From Aestuariivirga sp. (lineage in GTDB: Bacteria; Pseudomonadota; Alphaproteobacteria; Rhizobiales; Aestuariivirgaceae), in assembly GCA_030680855.1 (NCBI GenBank), contig JAUXUN010000069.1, forward strand, positions 1-64,000: a DNA stretch of 64,000 nucleotides, in the 5' to 3' direction. Below are positions 1 through 8,964 of this stretch, one piece after another. Within the stretch, counting starts at the first letter, position 1; each line of letters begins with the position of its first letter. The notes under the pieces are model-generated. The model was not told where the DNA came from. It was given only the letters and a program-made list of their open reading frames with translations, and searched no databases. The position numbers and the translations under genes are program-made.

Positions 1-1
1 C

Positions 2-130
2 AGGCCGCTCAATACCGACGGATTATACGGCGTCTACTTCGCCTCCTATCACGTCGCAACAATTGATTTGACCAAACCCAAAACCGTCAACTATGTCTCC
101 GAACAGGTGTCAACCATGTCCCCGGGCTGA
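2..130 (+). CDS. possible 3' end of an unidentified gene
   Basis: An open frame enters from the left edge and stops at TGA 128-130, giving 42 residues that end in VSTMSPG. I do not recognise the family. The frame has no stop and reads like protein (several Tyr, Val and Thr), but a 129-base open frame is weak evidence. The rest of the first 166 bases shows nothing else, apart from being the tail-to-tail gap to the permease gene on the minus strand. Confidence 0.35.
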   Translation, partial: RPLNTDGLYGVYFASYHVATIDLTKPKTVNYVSEQVSTMSPG

Positions 131-166
131 ACATCAAGCCCAACCATGGAGAGTTGGGGCAGTTCT

Positions 167-1099
167 TTAAACTAGCGTTTCGGCCACGCGGCGGCGGTTT
201 TTCTCATCGCGCAGCGCCGAGTAGGAATAGATCGCGAGGCCTATCCAGAGGACGACGAAGGACAAGAGCTTCCACTTGTCCATGGGTTCGCCGAAAATGA
301 ATACGGCGGTGAGGAACACCAGGGTCGGTGAAATATATTGCAGCAGACCGGCGGTTGAATAACGCAGCAATTTTATCGACAGTGCAAAAAAAACCAGCGC
401 CGAGGTCGTCATCAGGCCCAGACCCATCAGCAACAGGGTGTCGGGCAGCGTGCCGCCAAAATGGGCTTCGCCATTGTTCACAAGCCAGACCTGCGTGAGC
501 AAGAGCGGGATGGCGATGATGCAGACTTCAATGAAGAAGCCTTGGGTGGGGCCCACTGCAATGGTCTTGCGCAGGAACCCGTAAATGCAAAAGCTTGTGG
601 CCAGCATCAGGCCGAGCCAAGGAAACACGCCTGCGGCGAAAGTCTGGATGAGGACTGCAATCAGCGCAAGGACAAGGGCCACCATCTGCAGGCGATTGAA
701 GCGCTCGCCCAGAAACAGGTAACCCATCACCACATTCATCAGCGGATTGATGTAGTAGCCGAGGCTGGCTTCCAGGGTGCGGCCCACTTCGATGGACCAG
801 ACATAGAAGCCCCAGTTGAATACAATGATGGCGCCGGTGAGCGTGAGAATGGCGAGATTGCGCTTCGAGGCGACGGCCTGCCAAACATCCTTGTACTGAC
901 CAAGCCACCAGATGATCAGGGCGGCGCAGGGAATGGCCCAGAGGCCCCGGTGCACGGCGATTTCCACGGGGCTGATATGGCGCATAAAGCCGAAATAAAC
1001 CGCCATGGCCCCCCAGGTGAGATGGGCCAAAACAGCGTAAAGAACGCCTTTTTCGGCTGATGTCAGTCCGGTTTTGGTTGTCTGTTCGATGGCTGCCAT
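167..1099 (-). CDS. rarD: RarD-type EamA/DMT family permease
   Basis: Inner-membrane permease of the drug/metabolite transporter superfamily, RarD subfamily (named for chloramphenicol sensitivity; substrate unknown). Ten hydrophobic segments are visible. The family-typical stretch LTWGAMAVYFGFMRHISPVE lies near the N-terminus, and TLEASLGYYINPLMNVVMGY is the conserved RarD core in the middle. I placed the start at ATG 1099 (MAAIEQ), just before the usual RarD N-terminus; an upstream ATG at 1135 would add 12 residues. Length of about 310 aa is normal. It stands alone, divergent from nothing nearby and upstream of cimA only by position. Confidence 0.9.
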   Translation of the reverse strand: MAAIEQTTKTGLTSAEKGVLYAVLAHLTWGAMAVYFGFMRHISPVEIAVHRGLWAIPCAALIIWWLGQYKDVWQAVASKRNLAILTLTGAIIVFNWGFYVWSIEVGRTLEASLGYYINPLMNVVMGYLFLGERFNRLQMVALVLALIAVLIQTFAAGVFPWLGLMLATSFCIYGFLRKTIAVGPTQGFFIEVCIIAIPLLLTQVWLVNNGEAHFGGTLPDTLLLMGLGLMTTSALVFFALSIKLLRYSTAGLLQYISPTLVFLTAVFIFGEPMDKWKLLSFVVLWIGLAIYSYSALRDEKNRRRVAETLV

Positions 1100-1173
1100 G
1101 CCCCGGGGTTTAACGGCGCCCATCCCGCACGGCAATCAGGGAACCGGCATGGGTCACATGAGCATCCCGCATG

Positions 1174-2760
1174 TCAGCTATCGCCGGTCACGCCTTCGCG
1201 CAGCAGCTTGTAGATGATGGAATCCGAGAGCGCCTGGAACGAGGCTTCAACGATATTGGGCGATACACCCACGGTGAACCAGCGATCGCCCTTGCCGTCG
1301 CGGCTTTCGATCAGCACCCGGGTTGTGGCTCCGGTTCCGCCATTGAGGATACGCACCTTGTAATCAACCAGTTCAAGGTCATTGATATAGGGCTGGAACT
1401 TGCCGAGGTCCTTGCGCAGCGCCACATCAAGCGCATTCACCGGGCCATTGCCCTCGCCCGCGTTGATGAAGATTTCGTTTTCCACCTTCACCTTGACCAC
1501 GGCTTCGGAAATCATTTCGTTGCCGCGCTGTTCGACAATCACGCGGAAGGACAGCACATCGAAATAATGAGGCACGCTGCCCAGGGTGCGCCGCGCCAGA
1601 ATCTCGAAAGAGGCATCGGCCGCATCATAGGCATAGCCCACGGCCTCGCGTTCCTTCACCTCGCGGAGCAGCGTATCGAGGCGCTTGTCATCCTTCGCCA
1701 CATTCAAGCCGACGCGGTGCAACTCGGAAATCAGGTTGGATTTCCCGGCCTGGTCGGAGACCAGCATGCGCCTGCGGTTGCCCACGGTTTCCGGCTTCAC
1801 ATGCTCGTAGGTTTCCGGTTCCTTGACGATGGCCGAGGCGTGAATGCCGGCCTTGGTAGCAAAGGCGCTCTTGCCCACATAGGGCGCCTGCGCATTGGGG
1901 GCGCGGTTCAGCAATTCGTCGAAGGCGCGGGCCACATGGGTGAGGTTCTGCAGGCGCTCGTCGTCGACACTGATAGTGAAGCGGTCACGGTAGGATTTTT
2001 TCAGGCCAAGAGTGGCGATGATCGAAACCAGATTGGCATTGCCGCAGCGTTCGCCGATGCCGTTGAGGGTGCCCTGAACATGGCGGCAGCCCGCATCGAG
2101 GGCCGCCAATGAATTGGCCACGGCCTGATCGGTGTCGTTATGGGCGTGGATGCCGAGATGGGTTCCGGGAACGGTTTTTGTCACGGTGCGGACGATTTCG
2201 GAAATCTCGGCGGGCATGGTGCCGCCATTGGTGTCGCAGAGCACCACCCAGCGCGCACCCGAGTCGTATGCCGCACTGGCGCACGCCAGCGCATATTCAG
2301 GATTGGCCTTGTAGCCATCGAAGAAATGTTCGCAGTCGACCAGCACTTCCTTGCCGGCGAAGACCGCCGCTTCCACGGACTGGCGGATCGAATCGAGGTT
2401 TTCCTCATTGGTGCAGCCCAGCGCCACGCGCACGTGGTAGTCCCAGGACTTCGCCACAAAGCAGACGGCCTTGGAATTGGCACGGATCAGGTCCTGCAGG
2501 CCGGAATCATTGGACACGGAACGCCCTGCCCGCTTCACCATACCGAAGGCGGTGAAGGTGGCCTTGGTTTTCCGGTCCTCGCTGTATAGTGCCGTGTCGG
2601 TGGGGTTGGCGCCGGGATAGCCGCCCTCGATGTAATCGACACCAAGACTGTCCAGCATCTCGATCACAACCAGCTTGTCATCCAGCGAAAAATCAACGCC
2701 GGGCGTCTGCTGTCCGTCACGGAGCGTGGTGTCGAAGAGTGAGATATGTTCGCGGGTCAT
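1174..2760 (-). CDS. cimA: citramalate synthase (CimA)
   Basis: Condenses pyruvate and acetyl-CoA to (R)-citramalate, the first step of the threonine-independent isoleucine route; cytosolic. The protein has 528 aa, normal for CimA. The HMGL-like TIM barrel starts with DTTLRDGQQTPG (residues 10-21) and carries the metal-binding HAHNDTD motif and the GTLNGIGERCGNAN loop. The C-terminal third is the LeuA-type dimerisation/allosteric domain (GTGATTRVLIES). The pattern GVDFSLDDKL and the overall length match CimA better than 2-isopropylmalate synthase. Its ATG overlaps the stop of the DUF559 gene by four bases (ATGA), and cysS lies upstream on the same strand, so the three may be co-transcribed. 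Confidence 0.93.
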   Translation of the reverse strand: MTREHISLFDTTLRDGQQTPGVDFSLDDKLVVIEMLDSLGVDYIEGGYPGANPTDTALYSEDRKTKATFTAFGMVKRAGRSVSNDSGLQDLIRANSKAVCFVAKSWDYHVRVALGCTNEENLDSIRQSVEAAVFAGKEVLVDCEHFFDGYKANPEYALACASAAYDSGARWVVLCDTNGGTMPAEISEIVRTVTKTVPGTHLGIHAHNDTDQAVANSLAALDAGCRHVQGTLNGIGERCGNANLVSIIATLGLKKSYRDRFTISVDDERLQNLTHVARAFDELLNRAPNAQAPYVGKSAFATKAGIHASAIVKEPETYEHVKPETVGNRRRMLVSDQAGKSNLISELHRVGLNVAKDDKRLDTLLREVKEREAVGYAYDAADASFEILARRTLGSVPHYFDVLSFRVIVEQRGNEMISEAVVKVKVENEIFINAGEGNGPVNALDVALRKDLGKFQPYINDLELVDYKVRILNGGTGATTRVLIESRDGKGDRWFTVGVSPNIVEASFQALSDSIIYKLLREGVTGDS

Positions 2761-3311
2761 GATCTGTTACTCATTTCTCTTTGCCCTCTCGCCTTGTGGG
2801 AGAGGGTGGCGCGAAGCGCCGGGAGATGGCCCTCCTTCAGCGCCGCCAGTATCGAAAGCAAGGCGCCATCCAGATCAAGCAACAATTCCCGGTTCCACAA
2901 GCGCAGCACCCTGAAACCCTGACTCACCAGCCACTGATCACGTATCACGTCGCGTTCCGAATCCTCATGCTGGCTGCCATCGACTTCAACAATCAATTTA
3001 TGGGTGAGACAGGCGAAGTCCGCGATGTATTTTCCAATGGGAACCTGGCGCTTGAATTTGTAGTCCTCGAACCTTTTGGCGCGAAGTTCATGCCAAAGGC
3101 GTGTTTCGGCATCCGTCATGTTTTTGCGCAGGTGTTTGGCAAGGCGCAATGTGCGGCCAGCAGCCCCCTCTCCCGACGCCGCGCTCCGCGCGTTGCCACC
3201 CTCCCCCACAAGGGGGGAGGGCAAAGTTCTTTCATCTGCTTTCAGCCCTCTCCCCTTGTGGGAGAGGGTGCCGAGCGCAAGCGAGGCGGGAGAGGGGTTT
3301 TTGGCATTCAT
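2757..3311 (-). CDS. DUF559 (Vsr-like) endonuclease-domain protein
   Basis: The core from about residue 56 to 160 is a DUF559 domain, related to very-short-patch-repair endonucleases: [17 protein letters not shown], then [16 protein letters not shown], then [10 protein letters not shown] (Asp/Glu of the nuclease core), then [13 protein letters not shown]. The first 54 residues and the last 25 are translations of palindromic repeats, not of the domain, so the functional start may be TTG 3149 (RLAKHL) or ATG 3119 (MTDAE). As drawn, the ATG overlaps the cysS stop and the TGA overlaps the cimA start. Substrate is unknown. Domain assignment is firm; the start is not. Confidence 0.8.
   Translation of the reverse strand: MNAKNPSPASLALGTLSHKGRGLKADERTLPSPLVGEGGNARSAASGEGAAGRTLRLAKHLRKNMTDAETRLWHELRAKRFEDYKFKRQVPIGKYIADFACLTHKLIVEVDGSQHEDSERDVIRDQWLVSQGFRVLRLWNRELLLDLDGALLSILAALKEGHLPALRATLSHKARGQREMSNRS
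2783..2830 (+). repeat. palindromic repeat, family A copy 1
   Basis: CCCTCTCGCCTTGTGGGAGA followed by GGG forms a hairpin, followed by GGCGCGAAGCGCC (second hairpin) and GGGAGATGGCCC. Same layout as the copies at 3166-3222 and 3246-3297. It sits inside the 3' end of the DUF559 frame. Confidence 0.8.
3166..3222 (-). repeat. palindromic repeat, family A copy 2 (inverted)
   Basis: Read on the minus strand it is CCCTCCCCCCTTGTGGGGGA then GGG, a GC-rich second hairpin (GCGCGGAGCGCG) and a closing GGGAGAGGGGG, the same arrangement as copies 1 and 3 but inverted. It lies directly upstream of the DUF559 core domain. Confidence 0.75.
3246..3297 (+). repeat. palindromic repeat, family A copy 3
   Basis: CCCTCTCCCCTTGTGGGAGA then GGG, a GAGCGCAAGCGAGGC core, and GGGAGAGGGG at the end. 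With copies 1 and 2 it brackets the nuclease gene between cysS and cimA. Confidence 0.8.
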
Positions 3312-4693
3312 CGCTTAACCTCCCAACTCGTCGTGCCGTCCTTGTTGTCCTTGATCGACACGCCCATAGCGTCGAGTTCATCGCGGATACGATCAGATTC
3401 TTTCCAATTCTTTGCAGCGCGTGCGGCGAGGCGTGCTGTGATAAGTGTATCCACCTCTCTTGCATCCATAGTTGCGAAAGCTTTTTCGACAGCCCTCCGC
3501 GCACCCGAAATATAGGTCGTGTCCTCAAAGCCAAGTCTATGAAGTGAGGCGGCCAGCGCTGGAGCGTCTTTTAATCTCCCCAAGCGGTAGAGTTCAGTGA
3601 CTACTTGCGGAGTGTTCAAATCGTCCTGCAATGCATCAAGAATTCCTGAGGGAATGGTACTTGGTTCAACGCCCTTAGCTAACTGCATCCAACCATCGAG
3701 AGCTATTTGGGCCTCTTCAAGCCCACGTACGCTCCAATCAATGGGCTGACGGTAATGGGTCTTCAACATGGCCAATCTCAAAACTTGGCCATCCCACTTT
3801 CTTCCGCCAAACTTGTCAGTGTCGAGCAGTTCATTGATCGTCACGAAATTCCCAAGGCTCTTGGACATCTTCTGTCCTTCGACCTGGAGGAAGCCGTTGT
3901 GCATCCAGACGCTGGCCATTTTCTTCGTGCCGTGGGCGCAGCGGGATTGGGCGAGTTCGTTTTCGTGATGCGGGAAGATGAGGTCAAGGCCGCCGCCATG
4001 GATGTCGAAGACTTCGCCCAAATAGCTTTTGCTCATGGCGGAGCATTCGATGTGCCAGCCGGGGCGGCCGCGGCCCCACGGGCTTTCCCAGCCGGGTTCC
4101 TCGGCGCTTGAGAGTTTCCACAGCACGAAGTCGCCGGGGTTTTTCTTGTGGACTTCCACCGCCACGCGGGCGCCGGCCTGCTGGTCCTCAAGCTTGCGGT
4201 TGGACAGCGCGCCGTAATCCTTCATGGAGGCCACGTCAAACAGCACTTCGCCGCCCGCCTGATAGGCGTTGCCCTTGGCGATCAGCACCGTGATCATTTC
4301 GATCATCTGGTCGATGAATTCCGTGGCGCGGGGCTGGGCGGTGGGTTCGAGGCAGCCCAAGGCCTTCACATCAGCCTGGTACTGGCTGGCGGTTTTCTCG
4401 GTGACGCGGCGGATCGCCTCGTTCAGCGGCAGTTCCGGAAAATCCCGCAAAGCCCTTGCGTTGATCTTGTCATCCACGTCGGTGATGTTACGCACGTAGG
4501 TGACGTGCTCCGGCCCATAAAGATGGCGGAGCAAGCGGAACAGCACGTCAAACACGATGACGGGCCGGGCATTGCCGATATGGGCGAAATCATAAACCGT
4601 GGGGCCGCAGACATACATGCGCACGTTCGAAGGATCGAGGGGCTTGAAGTCCTCCTTCCGGCGGGTGAGCGTATTATAAAGGCGCAAGGTCAT
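3308..4693 (-). CDS. cysS: cysteinyl-tRNA synthetase
   Basis: Charges tRNA-Cys; class I synthetase in the cytosol, 461 aa, the usual length. Visible motifs: zinc-ligand Cys in YVCGPTVYD (residue 29), the HIGH box as HIGN, the CysRS signature [10 protein letters not shown], the zinc-binding HHENELAQS region, and KMSKSLGNF. The C-terminal anticodon-binding region ends [13 protein letters not shown]. The part encoded by about 3390-3860 uses more A/T-ending codons than the rest of the gene although the reading frame is intact. Stop overlaps the start of the downstream DUF559 frame by four bases. Confidence 0.96.
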   Translation of the reverse strand: MTLRLYNTLTRRKEDFKPLDPSNVRMYVCGPTVYDFAHIGNARPVIVFDVLFRLLRHLYGPEHVTYVRNITDVDDKINARALRDFPELPLNEAIRRVTEKTASQYQADVKALGCLEPTAQPRATEFIDQMIEMITVLIAKGNAYQAGGEVLFDVASMKDYGALSNRKLEDQQAGARVAVEVHKKNPGDFVLWKLSSAEEPGWESPWGRGRPGWHIECSAMSKSYLGEVFDIHGGGLDLIFPHHENELAQSRCAHGTKKMASVWMHNGFLQVEGQKMSKSLGNFVTINELLDTDKFGGRKWDGQVLRLAMLKTHYRQPIDWSVRGLEEAQIALDGWMQLAKGVEPSTIPSGILDALQDDLNTPQVVTELYRLGRLKDAPALAASLHRLGFEDTTYISGARRAVEKAFATMDAREVDTLITARLAARAAKNWKESDRIRDELDAMGVSIKDNKDGTTSWEVKR

Positions 4694-4943
4694 GATTTTT
4701 CCACGGTTTTGGCCTGACCGGGAAACGCTTGGGATGAATTTAGGTTAAGCGGCGCCCTGCCAGCAGTTTTTCAACTAGCAAATAATAATAATGCCGCAAA
4801 CGTTAACGGCATGGTGGGGGGCGGTGTTCATGGCGCGCACCATGGTTGAATTGGGCTTTTGCGTCAAGCCCATCGTGGCAAGCAGGGTTGCCATGAGGTT
4901 TACGGGCCTTCCGGCTGGGCCACCGCAATTCTATGACAGCGCC

Positions 4944-5846
4944 ATGACTTTACTTGAACAAAAGCAGCACCGACTGGGCCTTATCCTTGTGGCCTGTGCT
5001 GCCCTGTCGTGGTCGTCGGCAGGGTTTTTCACCCGCCTCATCCCCAATGACCTGATGACCATGCTGTTCTGGCGCGGCCTGTTTTCGGGCGGCGCGGTCT
5101 TCCTGTTCTTCTTTCTGTCTGAGGGGCGCCAGGCGCTGGGCATCCTGACGGGGTTGCGCTGGCCTGCCCTGGCGGTCGCCTGCCTGTCCTCGCTGGGCAT
5201 GATCACCGGCATTGGCGCGCTGCGTTACACCAGCGTGGCGGATGCCATGGTGATCTATGCCACGGTGCCTTTTGTCACCGCGGGCCTGGCCTATCTGTTC
5301 ATCGGCGAACGCCCTAGCCGCTCGACACTCATTGCCAGCGCTGTCGCCCTTGCGGGTGTCACCATCATGCTGCTGGGCTCGCCCTGGGGCGGCAGCATGT
5401 ATGGCAAGTTCCTGGCGGTGATCATGTCACTTGCCATGGCGAGTTTTACCGTGGTGATGCGCAAGCACCGGGAGGTGGCGATGCTTCCCTCCATGGGGGC
5501 TTCCGCCTGGATCACCTCGTTCATCTGCTTCTGGTTTGCCAGCACGCTTTCCGTGACTCCCTACGAGCTTGGGCTCATCGCCCTGTTCGGCATCCTGCAG
5601 AATGCGGCGGGCCTGATCTTCTATGCCTACGGCTCACGCCGGGTGCCGGCGGCGGAGGCGACGCTTGTTGCCGCCCTTGAAGTTCCGCTCACCCCCTTCT
5701 GGGTGCTGGTGTTCATGAACGAGGTGCCGGGCATTCCCACGCTCATCGGCGGCGGGGTTGTGCTGGTGGCGCTGTTCTCACATATTCTGGGCGAGTTCCG
5801 CAAAACCAGCCCCAGCCAAGTGCAGCCTTTCCAGGTTGCGCCTTAG
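4944..5846 (+). CDS. EamA/DMT family permease
   Basis: About 300 aa with ten hydrophobic segments and two EamA repeats: LILVACAALSWSSAGFFTR opens the first, and the second contains GILQNAAGLIFYAYGSRRVP and the typical AAEATLVAALEVPLTPFW. Inner-membrane export or import permease; substrate cannot be predicted. Start chosen at ATG 4944 (MTLLEQ), which gives a normal short cytosolic N-terminus; the frame is open back to ATG 4791 but those 51 residues look non-coding. Divergent from cysS with a 250-base gap in which I see no clear regulatory site. Confidence 0.88.
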   Translation: MTLLEQKQHRLGLILVACAALSWSSAGFFTRLIPNDLMTMLFWRGLFSGGAVFLFFFLSEGRQALGILTGLRWPALAVACLSSLGMITGIGALRYTSVADAMVIYATVPFVTAGLAYLFIGERPSRSTLIASAVALAGVTIMLLGSPWGGSMYGKFLAVIMSLAMASFTVVMRKHREVAMLPSMGASAWITSFICFWFASTLSVTPYELGLIALFGILQNAAGLIFYAYGSRRVPAAEATLVAALEVPLTPFWVLVFMNEVPGIPTLIGGGVVLVALFSHILGEFRKTSPSQVQPFQVAP

Positions 5847-5855
5847 TTCTTTCTT

Positions 5856-5878
5856 CCTTCTCCCCTTGAGGGGGAAGG
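5856..5878. repeat. short hairpin, fragment of repeat family A
   Basis: CCTTCTCCCC, loop TTGA, GGGGGAAGG: near-perfect hairpin that resembles the first arm of the family A repeats at 2.8-3.3 kb. It follows the permease stop by 9 bases. It has no T-run on the plus strand, so its role as terminator is unsure. Confidence 0.5.
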
Positions 5879-5915
5879 ACAACCGTCTAGGTAGTCTGCT
5901 TGAACTGAACTGCGG

Positions 5916-5952
5916 CAAGAAAAAGCCGGCGCCGCATTCAAGCGGCACCGGC
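5916..5952 (-). terminator. Rho-independent terminator
   Basis: On the minus strand GCCGGTGCCGC, a six-base loop, GCGGCGCCGGC, then TTTTTCTTG. An 11-bp stem with one mismatch followed by a T-run, 20 bases after the stop of the DUF6600-type gene. Confidence 0.85.
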
Positions 5953-5971
5953 GATAGTGTGGTTTCAGCGA

Positions 5972-7105
5972 CTACTGTGGAACGCATTCACTGTCTGTTG
6001 CGGGATCGCAAGGCACGGCCTTCTTGTTCTTCCTGGCTACTGGCTCTTCACCGGCAGCGGGCTTCTTCTTGTCAGCCTGTTGTTCGGCAGGTTTGGTTAT
6101 CGAACCGACCGGCATGTCATCAGGCGCTGCACCTTCCGCCTGTTCAGGTGTCACTTCCTTCTTGCCATCCTGTTCGGCTTCGCCAGTTGTCACGGTCTCC
6201 GCATCAGTCCCGGCCCCCGGCGGCGCGGCGGCCTGGCCTTCGGCTTCGGCTGCTACTTTCTTCTTGTTCTCGGCCTGGTTCTGCTCCACCTCGCCCACTT
6301 CTTTCAGCTTCGGGGGCTTGGCAGTTTTGTCGGCCTCCAGGGTGCCATTGAACACGGCAACCTCGCCGTCAGTGGCTCTGGCGCTTGCCGGATCATCGGT
6401 CTGCTTGACCTCAACCTGTTTCACCTGTTTGCCGGTTTTTTCCTCGACAAAATTGACATCGATGATGTTGTTGACGACGATGTTATTCTCGATGTTCACA
6501 GTCCCGACAAACTCGCTGTTGTTCACAATCCGCCGGCGTTCCCGGTCGTCATCAATGATGACAACCTTGAGATTGACGTTCAAAAAGCTTCGGGTGGGAA
6601 CCGCCACCCAATAATAATCCGGGATTGAGCCGATATTGATCTCGATTGAAATGCCGTCACCGCCTCCCCGGCGTGGCGGCAGGGGTGCCCAGGCCATGTG
6701 GTCGCCACTGCGGCGCCAGCTCACCCAGGCCGGGGCCCACCTGGTGCCAGGCACCCAGTACCAGCCAATTTCCCGCGCGAAGCCCCAGCGGCCGTAGTGA
6801 TAGGTGGCCCAGCCAAAGGGTTCATCGGAAACCCAGGTCCAGCCATATCCGCGGGCATAAATCCAGTGGCCCTCCCGGTAAGGCCGCCAATCACGGTCGG
6901 CGATAACCGGGACAAAAACATAGCCACCGTCGTAGTTTACCCAATCGCCGTGGTCGGCGAGGCCGTCATAGAATACTGAAAAACTGATTGAAGTTGCCGC
7001 TTCTGCAGCAGTAACGGGATTCCAGCTTGTTGGTACCGTGGCTGGAACGATGACGGCGATTGCCGCAAAAGCGGCTGTACCGGCGAGAATAGTCCTAAGT
7101 CTCAT
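5972..7105 (-). CDS. secreted DUF6600-type protein with aromatic WxxY repeats and charged tail
   Basis: The N-terminus MRLRTILAGTAAFAAIAVIV is a signal peptide ending near TAAEA, so the protein is exported. Residues 40-150 carry repeated Trp/Tyr/Gly motifs (GDWVNYDGGYVFVP, GHWIYARGYGWTW, FGWATYHYGRWGF, GWYWVPGTRWAPAWVSW), the pattern of the DUF6600/YXWGXW families. Residues 150-215 are a beta-rich region, and the last 150 residues are a low-complexity Glu/Lys/Ala/Pro tail with a Cys pair near the end (CDPATDSEC). Function unknown; an envelope role is likely. It is a single-gene unit ending in a clear terminator. Confidence 0.75.
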   Translation of the reverse strand: MRLRTILAGTAAFAAIAVIVPATVPTSWNPVTAAEAATSISFSVFYDGLADHGDWVNYDGGYVFVPVIADRDWRPYREGHWIYARGYGWTWVSDEPFGWATYHYGRWGFAREIGWYWVPGTRWAPAWVSWRRSGDHMAWAPLPPRRGGGDGISIEINIGSIPDYYWVAVPTRSFLNVNLKVVIIDDDRERRRIVNNSEFVGTVNIENNIVVNNIIDVNFVEEKTGKQVKQVEVKQTDDPASARATDGEVAVFNGTLEADKTAKPPKLKEVGEVEQNQAENKKKVAAEAEGQAAAPPGAGTDAETVTTGEAEQDGKKEVTPEQAEGAAPDDMPVGSITKPAEQQADKKKPAAGEEPVARKNKKAVPCDPATDSECVPQ

Positions 7106-7200
7106 GTGCGCGTTTCCTTAGCAGGGGTTAAGTCCTGCTCGTCAACGGGCCGCTAATTCAATTGTTCCGCCTTCAAATGTGACAATACTGTGGCGGGGCG

Positions 7201-8598
7201 CTATTCAGCGGCTTCCATGGACTCGTCGTCATCGACGCGGGGGCGCGAGGCCATTTCCTTCTTCAGCTCTTCGGCCACCAGGAAGGAAAGCTCCAGGGCC
7301 TGGGCCGCGTTGAGGCGCGGGTCGCAGAAGGTATGGTAGCGGTCATTCAAATCTTCATCGCGCAGGGCGCGCAGGCCACCGGTGCATTCGGTCACATCCT
7401 TGCCCGTCATTTCGACATGGACGCCGCCGGCATGGGTGCCTTCGGCCTGGTGGATCGCCATGAAGCGGCGCACTTCGGTCATGATCGCCTCGAAGGGCCG
7501 CGTCTTGTAGCCCGATGTCGCCTTGATGGTGTTGCCATGCATGGGATCACAGGACCATACGACGACACGGCCTTCGCGTTTCACGGCGCGGATCAATTCC
7601 GGCAGATGTTTTTCCACCTTGTCGGCGCCGAAGCGCGCGATCAGCGTGAGGCGGCCGGCCTCGTTTTCCGGATTCAAAATATCGATGAGCTGGATGAGTT
7701 CATCAGCCTTCAGCGATGGGCCGCATTTCAGGCCAATCGGATTCTTGATGCCGCGGCAGAATTCAATATGGGCGTGATCGGGCTGACGGGTGCGGTCACC
7801 GATCCACAGCATGTGGCCCGATGTTGCATACCAATCACCGCTGGTGGAATCGACGCGGGTCATGGCCTGCTCGTAACCGAGCAACAGGGACTCATGGCTG
7901 GTGAAGAAATCCGTCTGGCGCAGCTGCGGGGCGGTATCGGCATTGATTCCGCAGGCCCGCATGAAGCCCAGCGCTTCGGTGATGCGGTCAGCCAATTCCT
8001 GGTAGCGCTCGAAGGCGGGCGAATCCTTCAGGGTGCCGAGAGTCCACTTGTGGACGTGCTCAAGGTTGGCATAGCCGCCCTGGGCAAAGGCGCGCAGCAG
8101 ATTGAGCGTTGCCGCCGATTGCCGATAGGCCATGATCTGGCGCTCGGGGTCCGGCTGGCGGCCCTCCAGGGAAACTTCCGGGGCATTGATGATGTCGCCA
8201 CGATAGATCGGGTATTCAACGCCATCGACCACTTCGGTTGGCGCGGAACGCGGCTTGGCGAATTGCCCGGCAATGCGGCCCACTTTTACCACGGGCTGGC
8301 CGCCGGCAAAGGTCATGACCACCGACATCTGGAGGAAGACGCGGAAGAAATCACGGATGTTGTCGGCGGAATGCTCGGCGAAGCTTTCGGCGCAATCGCC
8401 GCCCTGGAGCAGGAATGCCCTGCCCTCAGCGACGCGCGCCAGCTTGCGCTTCAGCTTGCGCGCCTCACCTGCAAAAACCAGTGGCGGAAAGCCAGCGAGG
8501 CGGTTTTCCACGACAGCAAGTTTGCCGGCATCGGCATAGTCCGGCACCTGCACAACGGGGAATTTCCGCCAGCTATCAGGTGTCCAATTGGTCAACAT
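7201..8598 (-). CDS. aroG: class II DAHP synthase
   Basis: 3-deoxy-7-phosphoheptulonate synthase of the plant/mycobacterial class II type: joins phosphoenolpyruvate and erythrose 4-phosphate, the first step of the shikimate pathway. 465 aa. Class II landmarks are clear: [11 protein letters not shown] (metal-binding Cys), [75 protein letters not shown] and [15 protein letters not shown]. Standing alone on the minus strand. I saw no leader-peptide or riboswitch signature in the 137 bases upstream. Confidence 0.95.
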   Translation of the reverse strand: MLTNWTPDSWRKFPVVQVPDYADAGKLAVVENRLAGFPPLVFAGEARKLKRKLARVAEGRAFLLQGGDCAESFAEHSADNIRDFFRVFLQMSVVMTFAGGQPVVKVGRIAGQFAKPRSAPTEVVDGVEYPIYRGDIINAPEVSLEGRQPDPERQIMAYRQSAATLNLLRAFAQGGYANLEHVHKWTLGTLKDSPAFERYQELADRITEALGFMRACGINADTAPQLRQTDFFTSHESLLLGYEQAMTRVDSTSGDWYATSGHMLWIGDRTRQPDHAHIEFCRGIKNPIGLKCGPSLKADELIQLIDILNPENEAGRLTLIARFGADKVEKHLPELIRAVKREGRVVVWSCDPMHGNTIKATSGYKTRPFEAIMTEVRRFMAIHQAEGTHAGGVHVEMTGKDVTECTGGLRALRDEDLNDRYHTFCDPRLNAAQALELSFLVAEELKKEMASRPRVDDDESMEAAE

Positions 8599-8735
8599 TC
8601 GCGTAACTCCAGATATAAAGGAATGGGCTTATACACCCAGTTTCAGCGGTATTCCAGTCTTACCGCAGGCGGGGCAACCGACCGTTAATTCCCCTATTTC
8701 ACTGATAAGGCAGGGAATTCCAGGGGCCGGCGGTG

Positions 8736-8954
8736 TCAGAGCCTGGCCAGAAACTCGCTAAACGAGATTTCAGCCGAGCCAAAGGCCATCTGCCGCTCAA
8801 CATCCCAATAGCGCAGGTTTTCCAGCCTTATGGGATGGCCGGACACGCTGCAGCGGACGTAATCGCCCTCGCGCAGAACCTGAAAATCGGCGCTCAGATA
8901 CTTCAGCTTTGCCTCGCGCTGTTTGGGCAAATTGGGGTCGAGATAATTCATCAT
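8736..8954 (-). CDS. DUF2093 domain protein
   Basis: 72 aa. Residues 20-70 match the short alphaproteobacterial DUF2093 family (YLSADFQVLREGDYVRCSVS, then IRLENLRYWDVERQ). No signal peptide or membrane segment. Function unknown. It sits 10 bases after xseA on the same strand, which is a common arrangement in this order; whether they are functionally linked is not known. Two ATGs start the frame (8954 and 8951). Confidence 0.85.
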   Translation of the reverse strand: MMNYLDPNLPKQREAKLKYLSADFQVLREGDYVRCSVSGHPIRLENLRYWDVERQMAFGSAEISFSEFLARL

Positions 8955-8964
8955 TCTTCCTAAA

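Noticed and set aside
461-1060. Long open frames on the strand opposite rarD, cimA, aroG, xseA, mutL, gor and other genes
   Set aside because: They run antisense or out of frame to strongly conserved genes, have biased composition (His-, Gly- and Arg-rich) and match no family; they are by-products of high GC.
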